Origin: JBHFEI01 sp041928815
Lineage (GTDB): Bacteria; Pseudomonadota; Alphaproteobacteria; Rhizobiales; Rhizobiaceae
DNA: 64,000 nt
NCBI RefSeq assembly: GCF_041928815.1
Contig: NZ_JBHFEI010000008.1
Coordinates: 186,001 to 250,000 of the forward strand
Direction of reading: 5' to 3'
Part shown: one piece after another, positions 1-7,915 of the stretch
How positions within the stretch are numbered: position 1 is the first letter of the stretch
How the letters are laid out: each line of letters begins with the position of its first letter
The notes under the pieces: generated by a model
The model's database searches: none
What the model saw: only the letters and a program-made list of their open reading frames with translations
Told to the model about the DNA's origin: nothing
Program-made: the position numbers and the translations under genes

Positions 1-917
1 GCTTCCGCCTTGAACTTCTTGTGCGGCTTCACCGAACCCGGCTTGCACAGGATCTGACCGCGCTCGACGCCGTCACGCGCGACGCCGCGCACCAGCGCGC
101 CGATGTTGTCGCCCGCCTGGCCCTGGTCGAGCAGCTTGCGGAACATCTCGACGCCCGTCACCGTCGTCTTCGACGTCGGGCGGATGCCGACGATCTCGAC
201 TTCCTCGCCGACCTTGACGATGCCGCGCTCGACGCGGCCCGTCACCACCGTGCCGCGGCCCGAGATCGAGAACACGTCTTCGATCGGCATCAGGAACGGC
301 AGATTGATCGGACGCTCCGGCGTCGGGATGTAGGCGTCGACGGCGGCCATCAGCTCGCGGATCGCGTCCTCGCCGATCTTCTTGTTCGAGTCTTCAAGCG
401 CGGCCAGCGCCGAGCCCTTGACGATCGGGATGTCGTCGCCGGGGAAGTCGTAGGACGACAGCAGCTCGCGCACTTCGAGCTCGACCAGCTCCAGCAGTTC
501 CTCGTCGTCGACCTGGTCGACCTTGTTCAGGAACACCACGATCGCCGGAACGCCGACCTGGCGGGCGAGCAGGATGTGCTCGCGCGTCTGCGGCATCGGG
601 CCGTCGGCGGCCGAGCACACCAGGATCGCGCCGTCCATCTGCGCAGCACCCGTGATCATGTTCTTCACGTAGTCGGCGTGGCCGGGGCAGTCGACATGCG
701 CATAGTGGCGGGCCGGCGTCTCGTATTCGACATGCGCCGTCGAGATCGTGATGCCGCGCGCCTTTTCCTCCGGAGCGGCGTCAATCTGGTCATACGCCTT
801 GAACTCGCCGAAATACTTCGTGATCGCTGCCGTCAGCGACGTCTTCCCGTGGTCGACGTGACCGATCGTGCCGATGTTCACGTGCGGCTTGTTCCGCTCG
901 AATTTGCTCTTTGCCAT
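1..917 (-). CDS. tuf: Elongation factor Tu, 3' end cut by window edge
   Basis: EF-Tu delivers aminoacyl-tRNA to the ribosomal A site as a GTP complex in the cytoplasm. Reading from the ATG at 915-917, the protein begins MAKSKFERNKPHVNIGTIGH and carries the P-loop GHVDHGKT at residues 19-26, followed by the DCPGH and NKVD GTPase motifs. About 305 of the usual 391-396 residues are inside the window; the last visible residues (around KPHKKFKAEA) lie in the domain II-III region, so the C-terminus is lost at the window edge, not by mutation. tRNA-Gly and tRNA-Tyr lie just upstream on the same strand, an arrangement like the tRNA-tufB operons of other proteobacteria, so co-transcription is likely. 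Confidence 0.97.
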   Translation of the reverse strand, partial: MAKSKFERNKPHVNIGTIGHVDHGKTSLTAAITKYFGEFKAYDQIDAAPEEKARGITISTAHVEYETPARHYAHVDCPGHADYVKNMITGAAQMDGAILVCSAADGPMPQTREHILLARQVGVPAIVVFLNKVDQVDDEELLELVELEVRELLSSYDFPGDDIPIVKGSALAALEDSNKKIGEDAIRELMAAVDAYIPTPERPINLPFLMPIEDVFSISGRGTVVTGRVERGIVKVGEEVEIVGIRPTSKTTVTGVEMFRKLLDQGQAGDNIGALVRGVARDGVERGQILCKPGSVKPHKKFKAE

Positions 918-1079
918 GAATGCGTTTCCTGTCGTCACTCGGATGAGGGACCGGACCTAAGCCGGTTTGCGCAGGCGTGTAAGGCTTTCGAAGCCATTGC
1001 GCAAGACCTAAATGGAGATGCCGCTGTGCGCGTGCAAGCAGCGCTTGCTGCCCGATATTTTGCGGAGCTTCGGTCGCGC

Positions 1080-1153
1080 TGGAGCGGGTAGCGGGAATCG
1101 AACCCGCGTATTCAGCTTGGAAGGCTGCTGCTCTACCATTGAGCTATACCCGC
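1080..1153 (-). tRNA. tRNA-Gly (anticodon TCC)
   Basis: A full cloverleaf on the minus strand: acceptor GCGGGTA pairs with TACCCGC, the anticodon loop is CTTCCAA (anticodon TCC), the T-loop is TTCGATT, the discriminator is T, and the 3' CCA is encoded. It sits between tRNA-Tyr and tuf in the same orientation, about 160 bases before the tuf start. Confidence 0.97.
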
Positions 1154-1177
1154 TTGACCCAGGTCCTTCGCAACGGA

Positions 1178-1262
1178 TGGTGGAGGGAGTTGGATTTGAA
1201 CCAACGTAGGCTGAGCCAACGGATTTACAGTCCGTCCCCTTTAACCACTCGGGCATCCCTCC
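1178..1262 (-). tRNA. tRNA-Tyr (anticodon GTA)
   Basis: A class II tRNA on the minus strand: acceptor GGAGGGA pairs with TCCCTCC, the anticodon loop is CTGTAAA (anticodon GTA), there is a long variable arm, discriminator A and an encoded CCA. It is the first member of the tRNA-Tyr, tRNA-Gly, tuf series. No other gene lies between it and the divergent rlmB start at 1509. Confidence 0.97.
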
Positions 1263-1508
1263 ATGTTCCGTCGGGACCGTGCGATCAAGCATTGCATCGA
1301 GACCTTTTCGGGCGGCGCCCTCTCGGTCTGCGCCGGCTATATGACCGCCCAATCCGGTCCTGTCAACACGCAGGCGCGCAAAAAGATGAGGGAAAATCGC
1401 ACCCGTTCCCGACATCCCGGGGTGGGCGATCCCCCCTGCCCGCACGACACGCGCCGCACGGGCCATGCCGGCGTTTCCTTTGCCGCGCGGCCGCATTATA
1501 AGGCGGGA

Positions 1509-2387
1509 ATGAGCAAGGACATTCCGGGCGACAAGAGCGCCAAAGACACCCATTACGCCAATCTGCGCCGTGCCCACCGCGACGCCAGGCGCGAGCGCGG
1601 CGAAATCCCGACGCCGGCGCCGGACAAGAGGCGCCGGACGGCGCAGAAGGATGTCCGGCCCGAGCCGCCTCCTCCCGGGCAGGTGCTGCTCTACGGCCTG
1701 CATACGGTGCGCGCGGCGATCCTCAATCCGGAGCGCCGGATCGGCGCGATGAAGGTGACGGCCAATGCGGCCCAGCGCCTCGACGTCGACATTCCGGCCC
1801 TGCCCTTCCCCGTCGAGACGGTCTCACCGCAGGATCTCGACCGCATCCTCGGAGCGGACGCGATCCACCAGGGCGTGATGATCGAGGCCGAGCCGCTGCC
1901 GGTACGCCGGCTGGCGGCGCTGAAGGATTGCCCGCTGGTTCTCGTGCTCGACCAGGTGACGGATCCGCACAATGTCGGCGCCATCATGCGCTCCGCCGTC
2001 GCCTTCGATGCCGGCGCGCTGATCACCACCCAGCGCCACAGCCCGCAGGAATCGGGCGTGCTGGCGAAATCCGCCTCCGGCGCGCTCGAACTCATCCCCT
2101 ATGTGCAGATCACCAATCTCGCGAACGTGCTCGAGGAACTGCACGGGCTCGGCTTCGTCTCGATCGGGCTCGATTCGGAAGGACCGGCACCGCTCGAGGG
2201 AACGCTTGCCGGCGAGAAGATCGCGCTCGTCCTCGGCGCGGAGGGCAAGGGACTGCGGCAGAAGACGCGCGAGACCGTCACCCATCTGGCGCGGCTCGAC
2301 ATGCCGGGCGCGATCCGGTCGCTGAACGTCTCGAACGCGGCAGCGATCGCGCTTTACGCCACCCGCCGGTTTCTCGCGAGAGCGTAA
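1509..2387 (+). CDS. rlmB: TrmH/SpoU-family 23S rRNA 2'-O-ribose methyltransferase
   Basis: A SPOUT-fold SAM-dependent methyltransferase; family members of this length and layout modify G2251 of 23S rRNA. The chosen ATG gives 292 residues. Residues 1-60 are a basic, low-complexity leader, then comes the substrate-binding domain (starting near LLYGLHTVRAAI). The three SPOUT motifs are present: DPHNVGAIMRSAVAF near residue 150, VLGAEGKGLR near residue 240 and SLNVSNAAAIALY near the C-terminus. An open frame continues upstream to 1263, but that part is not protein-like. The gene is divergent from the tRNA-tuf unit. The exact target nucleotide is inferred from the family. Confidence 0.93.
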   Translation: MSKDIPGDKSAKDTHYANLRRAHRDARRERGEIPTPAPDKRRRTAQKDVRPEPPPPGQVLLYGLHTVRAAILNPERRIGAMKVTANAAQRLDVDIPALPFPVETVSPQDLDRILGADAIHQGVMIEAEPLPVRRLAALKDCPLVLVLDQVTDPHNVGAIMRSAVAFDAGALITTQRHSPQESGVLAKSASGALELIPYVQITNLANVLEELHGLGFVSIGLDSEGPAPLEGTLAGEKIALVLGAEGKGLRQKTRETVTHLARLDMPGAIRSLNVSNAAAIALYATRRFLARA

Positions 2388-2438
2388 GGACGCGGAGGCG
2401 CCGGAGCGGACTCCGGCGCCGTCGACATTCCTCTCGCC

Positions 2439-3044
2439 TCAGCTCGCGAGCTTCAGCGCCGGAACGGCGGCCACGGCGCTTTCCGCGGCGGCGATGCCCG
2501 CCTCCTTGCTTTCGGCGCTGATCGCCAGGCCCTCGGCGCGGACGAACTCGACATCGGTGATGCCGATGAAACCGAAGACGGTCGCGAGATAGCTCTCCTG
2601 ATGGTCCATGGCGCTGATCGGCGAGCCGGCGGTGTAGAAGCCGCCGCGCGTCGAGGCGACGATGACGCGCTTGCCCTTCGCAAGGCCGTCGACGCCGTTG
2701 GCGGTGTAGCGGAAGGTCTGCCCGGCGACGACGACGCGGTCGATCCAGGCCTTGAGCTGGCTCGGAATGGTGAAATTGTACATGGGCGCGCCGACGACGA
2801 TCACGTCGGCGGCGAGGAATTCGGCCAGCGCCTCGCGGCCGGCCTTGACCTCGGCCGTGCCGTCCTCGGCGGAGGCGGCGAGATGGGCGCCGGTCAGATG
2901 GACGATCGGCTCGGCGGCAAGGTCGCGATGGGTGACGGCGGCTTCGGGATGCTCACCCTGCAACCGCGCGACGATAGCCGCCGTCAGCCGGCGGGAGACC
3001 GAATGGTCGCCGAGGATTCCGGAATCGATGTGGAGGATGTTCAT
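2439..3044 (-). CDS. azoR: FMN-dependent NADH:quinone / azo reductase
   Basis: A flavodoxin-fold reductase of the AzoR/AcpD family: a cytoplasmic FMN enzyme that reduces quinones, and azo dyes as a side activity. Its 201 residues match the usual length. It starts MNILHIDSGILGDHSVSR, the phosphate-binding loop region, and carries GAPMYNFTIPSQLKAWIDR and STRGGFYTAG, the FMN contacts typical of the family. The ATG at 3042-3044 is chosen because the upstream in-frame extension has no homology features. It is divergent from a LysR-type regulator (start 3182); the intergenic 137 bases likely hold a shared control region. The physiological substrate cannot be told from sequence. Confidence 0.93.
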   Translation of the reverse strand: MNILHIDSGILGDHSVSRRLTAAIVARLQGEHPEAAVTHRDLAAEPIVHLTGAHLAASAEDGTAEVKAGREALAEFLAADVIVVGAPMYNFTIPSQLKAWIDRVVVAGQTFRYTANGVDGLAKGKRVIVASTRGGFYTAGSPISAMDHQESYLATVFGFIGITDVEFVRAEGLAISAESKEAGIAAAESAVAAVPALKLAS

Positions 3045-3181
3045 GGGGCTGCACCTTTCGTCGCGTGCGGTTCTGTGATTGGGTGCTCCTGATATGAATT
3101 CAAAACAATCGAGCGATAAGCCGCGCATTTTCCAACATTGCGTTTCCCGGCGGAAACGATGATGCCGGCGCTGGAGGCAGG

Positions 3182-4138
3182 ATGCAGGACCTGAACGACC
3201 TTGCCCTCTTTGCCGCGGTGGTCCGCCACAACGGCTTTTCCGCCGCCGCCCGGGCGCTGAACATGCCGAAGTCGCGGCTGAGCAAGCATGTCGCCCGGCT
3301 GGAGGAACAGCTTGACGTGCGCCTGCTCGAACGCTCCACCCGCAAACTGCGCGTCACCGAAATCGGCCAGGCCTTCTACGAGCGATGCGAGGGCATCCTC
3401 GCCGGCGTCGAGGATGCCGAGGCGCTGATCGCCGCTGCCCGGCGCGAACCTTCCGGCGTCGTGCGCGCCGCCATCCCGCCGGGCTTCAGCCCGATGATCG
3501 CCCTGATCCTGCCGGAGTTCTATCGGCGCTACCCGCAGATCCGCCTGCTGCTGACGATGACCAACCGCCGGGTCGACCTGATCGAGGAGCGGATCGACAT
3601 CGCGCTCCGCGCGCGCAACCAGCTCGACAACGACCAGACGCTGATCGTGCGCAAACTCGGCGAGGAGAGCAGCGCGCTGGTGGCGAGCCCCGCCTTTCTC
3701 GCACGGCACCCCCCCGTCACGATCGACACGCTCGGTTCGCTGCCGACGCTGTCGATGAACGAGCGGCATCTGACCGACCGCTGGACGCTGCATCATGCCG
3801 ACGGGCGCACCGTCGAGGTGAGCCATGCGCCGGTGCTCGGCTGCAGCGACTTTACCATCCTGGAACGGGCGGCGGTCGAAGGCGTCGGCATCGGGCTTCT
3901 TCCGGGTTCGATTTCCGACCGTGCCTTCCGCGCCGGGATCCTGGCCCCGGTCCTGCCGGACTGGGCGGCGCGCGACACGATCGTCCACCTGGTCTTTCCG
4001 TCCCGCATCGGCCTCCTGCCGGCGGTGCGGGTTCTGATCGACTATCTCGCCGAGCAACTGCCGCCGACCCTGGCACGCTGCCGCGAACGCGACGTCGAGC
4101 CGCTCGACAGCCGGTGGCTCAGCCGCGCGATCGCCTGA
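3182..4138 (+). CDS. LysR-family transcriptional regulator
   Basis: 318 residues, the normal length for a LysR-type regulator. The N-terminal winged helix-turn-helix spans residues 1-60 (MQDLNDLALFAAVVRHNGFS, then the recognition region PKSRLSKHVARLEEQL), followed by a periplasmic-binding-protein-like effector domain. It belongs to the subgroup with the VRAAIPPGF-type start of the effector domain seen in regulators beside quinone reductases and drug-resistance genes. Its divergent position next to azoR makes it the likely regulator of that gene, probably in response to a quinone or electrophile; this is inference from position. Confidence 0.93.
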   Translation: MQDLNDLALFAAVVRHNGFSAAARALNMPKSRLSKHVARLEEQLDVRLLERSTRKLRVTEIGQAFYERCEGILAGVEDAEALIAAARREPSGVVRAAIPPGFSPMIALILPEFYRRYPQIRLLLTMTNRRVDLIEERIDIALRARNQLDNDQTLIVRKLGEESSALVASPAFLARHPPVTIDTLGSLPTLSMNERHLTDRWTLHHADGRTVEVSHAPVLGCSDFTILERAAVEGVGIGLLPGSISDRAFRAGILAPVLPDWAARDTIVHLVFPSRIGLLPAVRVLIDYLAEQLPPTLARCRERDVEPLDSRWLSRAIA

Positions 4139-4323
4139 GCCCTTCCGGCTTGGCCCTTCGGAAAGCCGGTGCTTGGGGCGCTTGTCCGCCCCCCTCTCGC
4201 CACAGCGATCCGAAAGGGGGTCCCGCACGGGATGTTTCCGCCCCCGACGGGGCAAGGGCGCCCGCGCCTCGGCGGCCCCGAATCAGCTATCGTCGCGGCC
4301 TGAGGGCTGACGGGGACCAGGGC

Positions 4324-5055
4324 ATGACGCACGCACGACGACGCAGGCTGGTGGAGCGGCGGCGCAAGGCGCTCGGCCTCGTGCTCGTCGCCGTTCTCTC
4401 CTTTCTCGCGGGAATGACCGATGCGCTCGGACTGCTGATCGGCGGCAATTTCGTGTCCTTCATGAGCGGAAACACCACGCGCGCCGCCGTGGCCGCGGCC
4501 GGCGGCGATGGCGCGGCGGCGCTGCTCCTGGCCGGGGCGCTTCTCGTCTTCGTCGCCGGCAACACGCTCGGCATCGTCATCGCGCACGGCGCCGAGCGCA
4601 GGCTGTTGCGGGTGATGATCGGCGTCGCGCTGCTGCTCGCCGGCGCGGCCGCGATCCCGCCCGGCACGGCGCCGGAGGCCCGCTTCTATCTCCTCGTGCT
4701 GGCCATGGGCGTCGTCAACGTCGCCGTCGAACAGGTGGAGGGCCTGCCGGTCGGACTGACCTTCGTCACCGGCGCCCTGTCGCGTTTCGGCAAGGGGCTT
4801 GGCGGGTGGCTGACCGGAGAACGGCGTGCGGACTGGCTGATGAATTCCGCGCCCTGGCTCGGCATGGCTGCGGGGGCGCTCTCGGGGGCCACGATCGGCC
4901 ACCTGATCGGCCCCGGTCCGGGCCTCTGGTTCGCAACCGCGATCGCCACGCTTCTTGCCGTCGCCTCGCTGTTCGTCCCGCCGCACATGCAGCGCCGTCT
5001 GGCGAACGCGCGCCCGCGCAGGGCCACATTGCGCCTGCGCTCCCCCCATCCTTGA
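4324..5055 (+). CDS. DUF1275 (YoaK-type) membrane protein
   Basis: A 243-residue hydrophobic protein with about six predicted membrane spans. The N-terminal segment, ending near residue 60 with GMTDALGLLIGGNFVSFMSGNT, is the hallmark of the DUF1275/YoaK family. The function of the family is not established. The ATG at 4324 follows a purine-rich stretch (GACGGGGACCAGGGC) and begins with a basic segment (MTHARRRRLVERRRK) before the first membrane span. The gene lies alone between the LysR gene and tRNA-Thr, with about 185 bases before its start and about 200 after its end. Confidence 0.85.
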   Translation: MTHARRRRLVERRRKALGLVLVAVLSFLAGMTDALGLLIGGNFVSFMSGNTTRAAVAAAGGDGAAALLLAGALLVFVAGNTLGIVIAHGAERRLLRVMIGVALLLAGAAAIPPGTAPEARFYLLVLAMGVVNVAVEQVEGLPVGLTFVTGALSRFGKGLGGWLTGERRADWLMNSAPWLGMAAGALSGATIGHLIGPGPGLWFATAIATLLAVASLFVPPHMQRRLANARPRRATLRLRSPHP

Positions 5056-5253
5056 CGCGCGCGTCGGCGGCTTTTTCCTTTACAGCACGGCAGAATATGG
5101 TAACTCCCTGCTGCGGTTGCCTTGAGAGGTCGATCGGCAGCGCCCCTGATGTGTCATCGGATGCGCTGGGGACGAGAAGGTGAGCCGGATCATGCGCTTA
5201 AGGCGCACGGTCTGCGTAAGTACCGAACAGGCACCCGAGGCCAATGTCGAAGG

Positions 5254-5328
5254 GCCGGATTAGCTCAGCGGTAGAGCAGCGGTTTTGTAAACCGAAGGTC
5301 GGGGGTTCAATCCCCTCATCCGGCACCA
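5254..5328 (+). tRNA. tRNA-Thr (anticodon TGT)
   Basis: A complete cloverleaf: acceptor GCCGGAT pairs with ATCCGGC, the anticodon loop is TTTGTAA (anticodon TGT), the T-loop is TTCAATC, discriminator A and encoded CCA. A decayed accessory region with Cas3-like and Vsr remnants begins four bases after the CCA. tRNA 3' ends are common integration sites, but no second copy of the tRNA 3' end was seen downstream. Confidence 0.97.
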
Positions 5329-5332
5329 TTAA

Positions 5333-6440
5333 TCAGAAGATGACAGTCTCTCCCTTGGAAACCGCATCCAAAAACAAGGCTCCAGCCATATAGCCCAAAA
5401 AATTGGGGTCATAGGCATGCGGCCACCAATAGATGTCTTCGCGACCGGGCAGCGGATCAAGACCAAGATGGCCGGTGCGATTTGCCCAGACCTGTACGCT
5501 ACCTGCGAGCAAATCTCGCATTGCGACCTTATCACGACCGATGAGGCGATCACGTAACACGGAATCAACGACAACGAGTCGGTTGTCAGAATCAATGACG
5601 CGACCTTGCTCTGCCACATCGGGGTAGCGGCGCTCATTTTCCGCGTCGACGAGCAGGCCGATGCGGCCGCCCGAGTTTCTTTGTTGCATCTCCATTCTCA
5701 TCGCCAGCGTGACCAACTCCGCGGGATCGATCTGTCCGCGAAACTTTCCCTGTTCGAAAAGGCGCGCCAAGATATTTGCCGGGATATTGGCGGCCGGATG
5801 TGCTTCAGTCTGTCACTATGAGAGATGGTGAAATCATGAACCGTAACGCCCTCGCTCCACTCAGCATTGCGGTTGCCTCGGCCGCTGATCTGGATGAGCG
5901 AGGCAGCGGAAAAACGTTCTCGAAATGGGGTGCGGAACGAAAGATCGACGCCGGCTTCCATCAAGCTCGTCGCGACCAACGTCCAGTCGCTGGATGGACT
6001 GTTCGCGTCGAGCCGCGTCTTGACCACTTCGAGAATCCGTTCCCGGTCGCGTGGCGCGAGAGCCGTCGACAGATGCAGGACGTCATGCTCACCCTGTCGC
6101 ATCGATAGAGCCAGGGCAGCCGCGCTCTGAACTGTGTTCATGATAACCAATCGCGGCCCCGGCGACGCTGCAACCTTTTCGATCAACGCCTACGGACCAT
6201 CGAGATGACCCTCCGAGACATAGAAGACTCGCTTGGCCTCAGCCTGTCGCAGTGGAGCGACCAGTTCTTCAGGCACCAATTCAGGAAGCTTTGCCCGCGC
6301 GTCAGCGAGGCGAGCCTGCGTGACGAAGAGCGCCACCGTACGGGTGATGAAGCCATAGGAGGCTTGGGAGAACGGCCAGGATTCGGGGAGTACGTCGAGA
6401 TCAAGCATTGAGAGGCGGCATTCATTGAAAAAATAAAGAT
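5333..6440 (-). pseudogene. Cas3-like helicase, C-terminal remnant with stop and frameshift
   Basis: Three minus-strand open segments read as one broken protein. From about 6440 down to 6190 the frame gives NECRLSMLDLDVLPESWPF and continues to FYVSEGHLDGP, where an in-frame TAG (6190-6192) interrupts it. The same frame resumes with ALIEKVAASPGPRLVIMNT, HLSTALAPRDRERILEVV, the helicase motif V-like DWTLVATSLMEAGVDLSF and motif VI-like LIQISGRGNRNAE. Near 5800-5815 it needs a one-base shift to continue as HPAANIPANILARLFEQGKF and on to the stop at 5333. These motifs are typical of superfamily 2 helicases of the Cas3 type used in type I CRISPR interference. The N-terminal HD nuclease and first RecA domain are absent. 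No other cas gene or CRISPR array is in the window. A related non-CRISPR helicase cannot be excluded. Confidence 0.8.
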
Positions 6441-6458
6441 GAATAATGCAGGTATCTT

Positions 6459-6686
6459 ATGGACACTCTGACCTTAAGGGAACGTAGCCAACGCATGGGC
6501 CGCATCAAGGGCCGGGATACCGTACCCGAGATAGCGGTTAGACGGCTTCTTCATCGTCCATGTTACAGATATCGGCTACATGCCCGCGGGTTGCCGGGGC
6601 GTCCGGACACTGGGCCTGCTCAACGACGGTCCACGCCACCTTCCTTCGCTTCAGGATGGCGTCCGTCGGAGAGTGAACCCGGGTGA
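6459..6686 (+). pseudogene. vsr: Very short patch repair endonuclease (Vsr), N-terminal fragment
   Basis: The first 50 codons (6459-6608) encode a clear Vsr N-terminus: MDTLTLRERSQRMGRIKGRD, then TVPEIAVRRLLH, and YRYRLHARGLPGRPD. Vsr nicks T:G mismatches left by cytosine deamination at methylated sites and is normally 130-155 residues. Here homology stops at GRPD, the motif holding the catalytic aspartate; the following Phe/Trp/His-rich catalytic segment is missing and the frame runs on 25 unrelated codons. The fragment is head-to-head with the Cas3-like remnant and faces a DUF2934 gene. No partner cytosine methyltransferase is present. Confidence 0.82.
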
Positions 6687-6931
6687 GGATCCGAGGGTGG
6701 GGCCCGATCTTCCCCGGGAACGGCACCTGCTTCTCCTGCCGCGGCATATTTCTCGCCCGTTCCGGCTTCCAGTTCGGCCGAAGCCGGGGTGTCGGCGTGA
6801 ACATGGCGGATTTCAGCATTGAACTCTTCTTCTGCTTGCTGCCAATGATGCTCGTGCCGGCCGTCCGGTCGCCCGTCATCTTCCCAAAGTGCGTGGGCCC
6901 GCTTGCGGATACGGTGTTCCCTGTCGTCCAT
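6620..6931 (-). CDS. Small DUF2934-domain protein
   Basis: A 103-residue protein whose first 40 residues (DREHRIRKRAHALWEDDGRP, then HHWQQAEEEF) match the DUF2934 pattern of a short helical domain with conserved Trp and a Gly-Arg-Pro turn. The family is common in rhizobia and other soil alphaproteobacteria and has no assigned biochemical role. The ATG at 6929-6931 starts directly before the domain. Residues 45-103 are low complexity, rich in Gly, Glu and Pro, and could be a frame-shifted tail, since this region is part of a decaying island. The gene ends just past the breakpoint of the vsr fragment. Confidence 0.6.
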   Translation of the reverse strand: MDDREHRIRKRAHALWEDDGRPDGRHEHHWQQAEEEFNAEIRHVHADTPASAELEAGTGEKYAAAGEAGAVPGEDRAPPSDPHPGSLSDGRHPEAKEGGVDRR

Positions 6932-7238
6932 GGCGTCCTCCAAACCGGGTGCGGATGCGGGTCGGACAGGTCGGGCGCTCGTCTGCCATTTCGTTGGCCA
7001 GGGTGAGAAAGCCGAAAAACCACCCTGTTCGCCATCCCTGCCGCGTCGGCTTGACACGACCCGCATCACGACAGACGAACCAGGGGGAGCCCGATTGGTT
7101 CCCGTTCGCGCAGCGCATTGTCGTGCCGAAAATCAGTTGGGGAGTGTCGCCGTCCGTGGCTCCACCACGTCCGTCGGGGGAGACGAGACGGATGGGAACA
7201 GTGGCAACGGGTTACGCCGGTCCGGCGTGTCGCGCCGA
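6932..7238. other. Gene-free stretch between DUF2934 gene and pgmB
   Basis: About 300 bases with no convincing coding frame, RNA gene or repeat. It marks the outer edge of the decayed island that starts at tRNA-Thr. I looked here for a copy of the tRNA-Thr 3' end as an attachment site and did not find one. Confidence 0.5.
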
Positions 7239-7901
7239 TCAGCCGTCCTTCGCCTCGAAGGCGGTGCGAAGCTGTTCGAGGTCAAGCTCGGCGAGGTCGC
7301 CAACGATCAGGTCCGCGCCAGCCAGGCGCGCCGGGTGGCCGTGGCGGTCGATGCCGAGGCAGAAGAAGCCACCGGTCTTGGCAGCGGTGACGCCCGAAAT
7401 CGCGTCCTCGACGACGACGCAGTGGCGGGGCGTAAGCGCGATGCGCTTCGCCGCCGTCAGGAAGATGCTGGGATCGGGCTTGCCGTGTTCCACGTCATCG
7501 CCGCCGACCACCGCGTCGAACCTGTCGAGAAGTCCGACCTTGTCCAGGATGTAGCGGGCATTCCGGCTGCTCGAGGCGGTCGCGAGCCGCAGACCGGCCC
7601 TGCAGGACGTGTTGACGAAATCGACCGAGCCCTCGAACACCTTGAACTGGCCCTTTTCGATCAGTTCGAGGAAATAGCCGTCCTTGCGCTCGGCCGCCGC
7701 ATCGATCCTGTCCGCGGGCGCCCCGATCATCACCGCCGCCACGCCGTCCTGCCGGCGGCGGCCGTCGACCTTGTCGTGATACACCCCCTCGTCGAAGGGA
7801 TAGCCCTCTTCCTTGAAGAGCCGTGCCCAGGCGGCGAAATGCGCCGGCACCGTGTCGACGAGAACGCCGTCGAGGTCGAAGATCACGCCCTTGAGCGTCA
7901 T
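7239..7901 (-). CDS. pgmB: Beta-phosphoglucomutase (HAD superfamily)
   Basis: Converts beta-D-glucose 1-phosphate to glucose 6-phosphate. The 220-residue protein starts MTLKGVIFDLDGVLVDT; Asp9 is the HAD nucleophile and Asp11 the acid/base seen in beta-phosphoglucomutase. The C-terminal HAD motif appears as VVVEDAISGVTAAKTGG. The ATG at 7899-7901 is preferred because GGAAGGA lies seven bases upstream; an alternative GTG at 7919 overlaps the stop of the GH65 gene (GTGA). It is the last gene of the carbohydrate locus and would use the product of the GH65 phosphorylase directly. Related HAD sugar phosphatases are the main alternative, but the neighbour supports the mutase. Confidence 0.9.
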   Translation of the reverse strand: MTLKGVIFDLDGVLVDTVPAHFAAWARLFKEEGYPFDEGVYHDKVDGRRRQDGVAAVMIGAPADRIDAAAERKDGYFLELIEKGQFKVFEGSVDFVNTSCRAGLRLATASSSRNARYILDKVGLLDRFDAVVGGDDVEHGKPDPSIFLTAAKRIALTPRHCVVVEDAISGVTAAKTGGFFCLGIDRHGHPARLAGADLIVGDLAELDLEQLRTAFEAKDG

Positions 7902-7915
7902 GGAACATCCTTCCG

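Noticed and set aside
6538..7035. A 165-codon minus-strand frame overlapping the DUF2934 gene
   Set aside because: It is in another frame from the recognisable DUF2934 domain and has no family character of its own.
5254..7238. A duplicated tRNA-Thr 3' end marking an attachment site
   Set aside because: No second copy of the T-arm and acceptor sequence was found between the tRNA and pgmB, so the island boundary cannot be defined this way.
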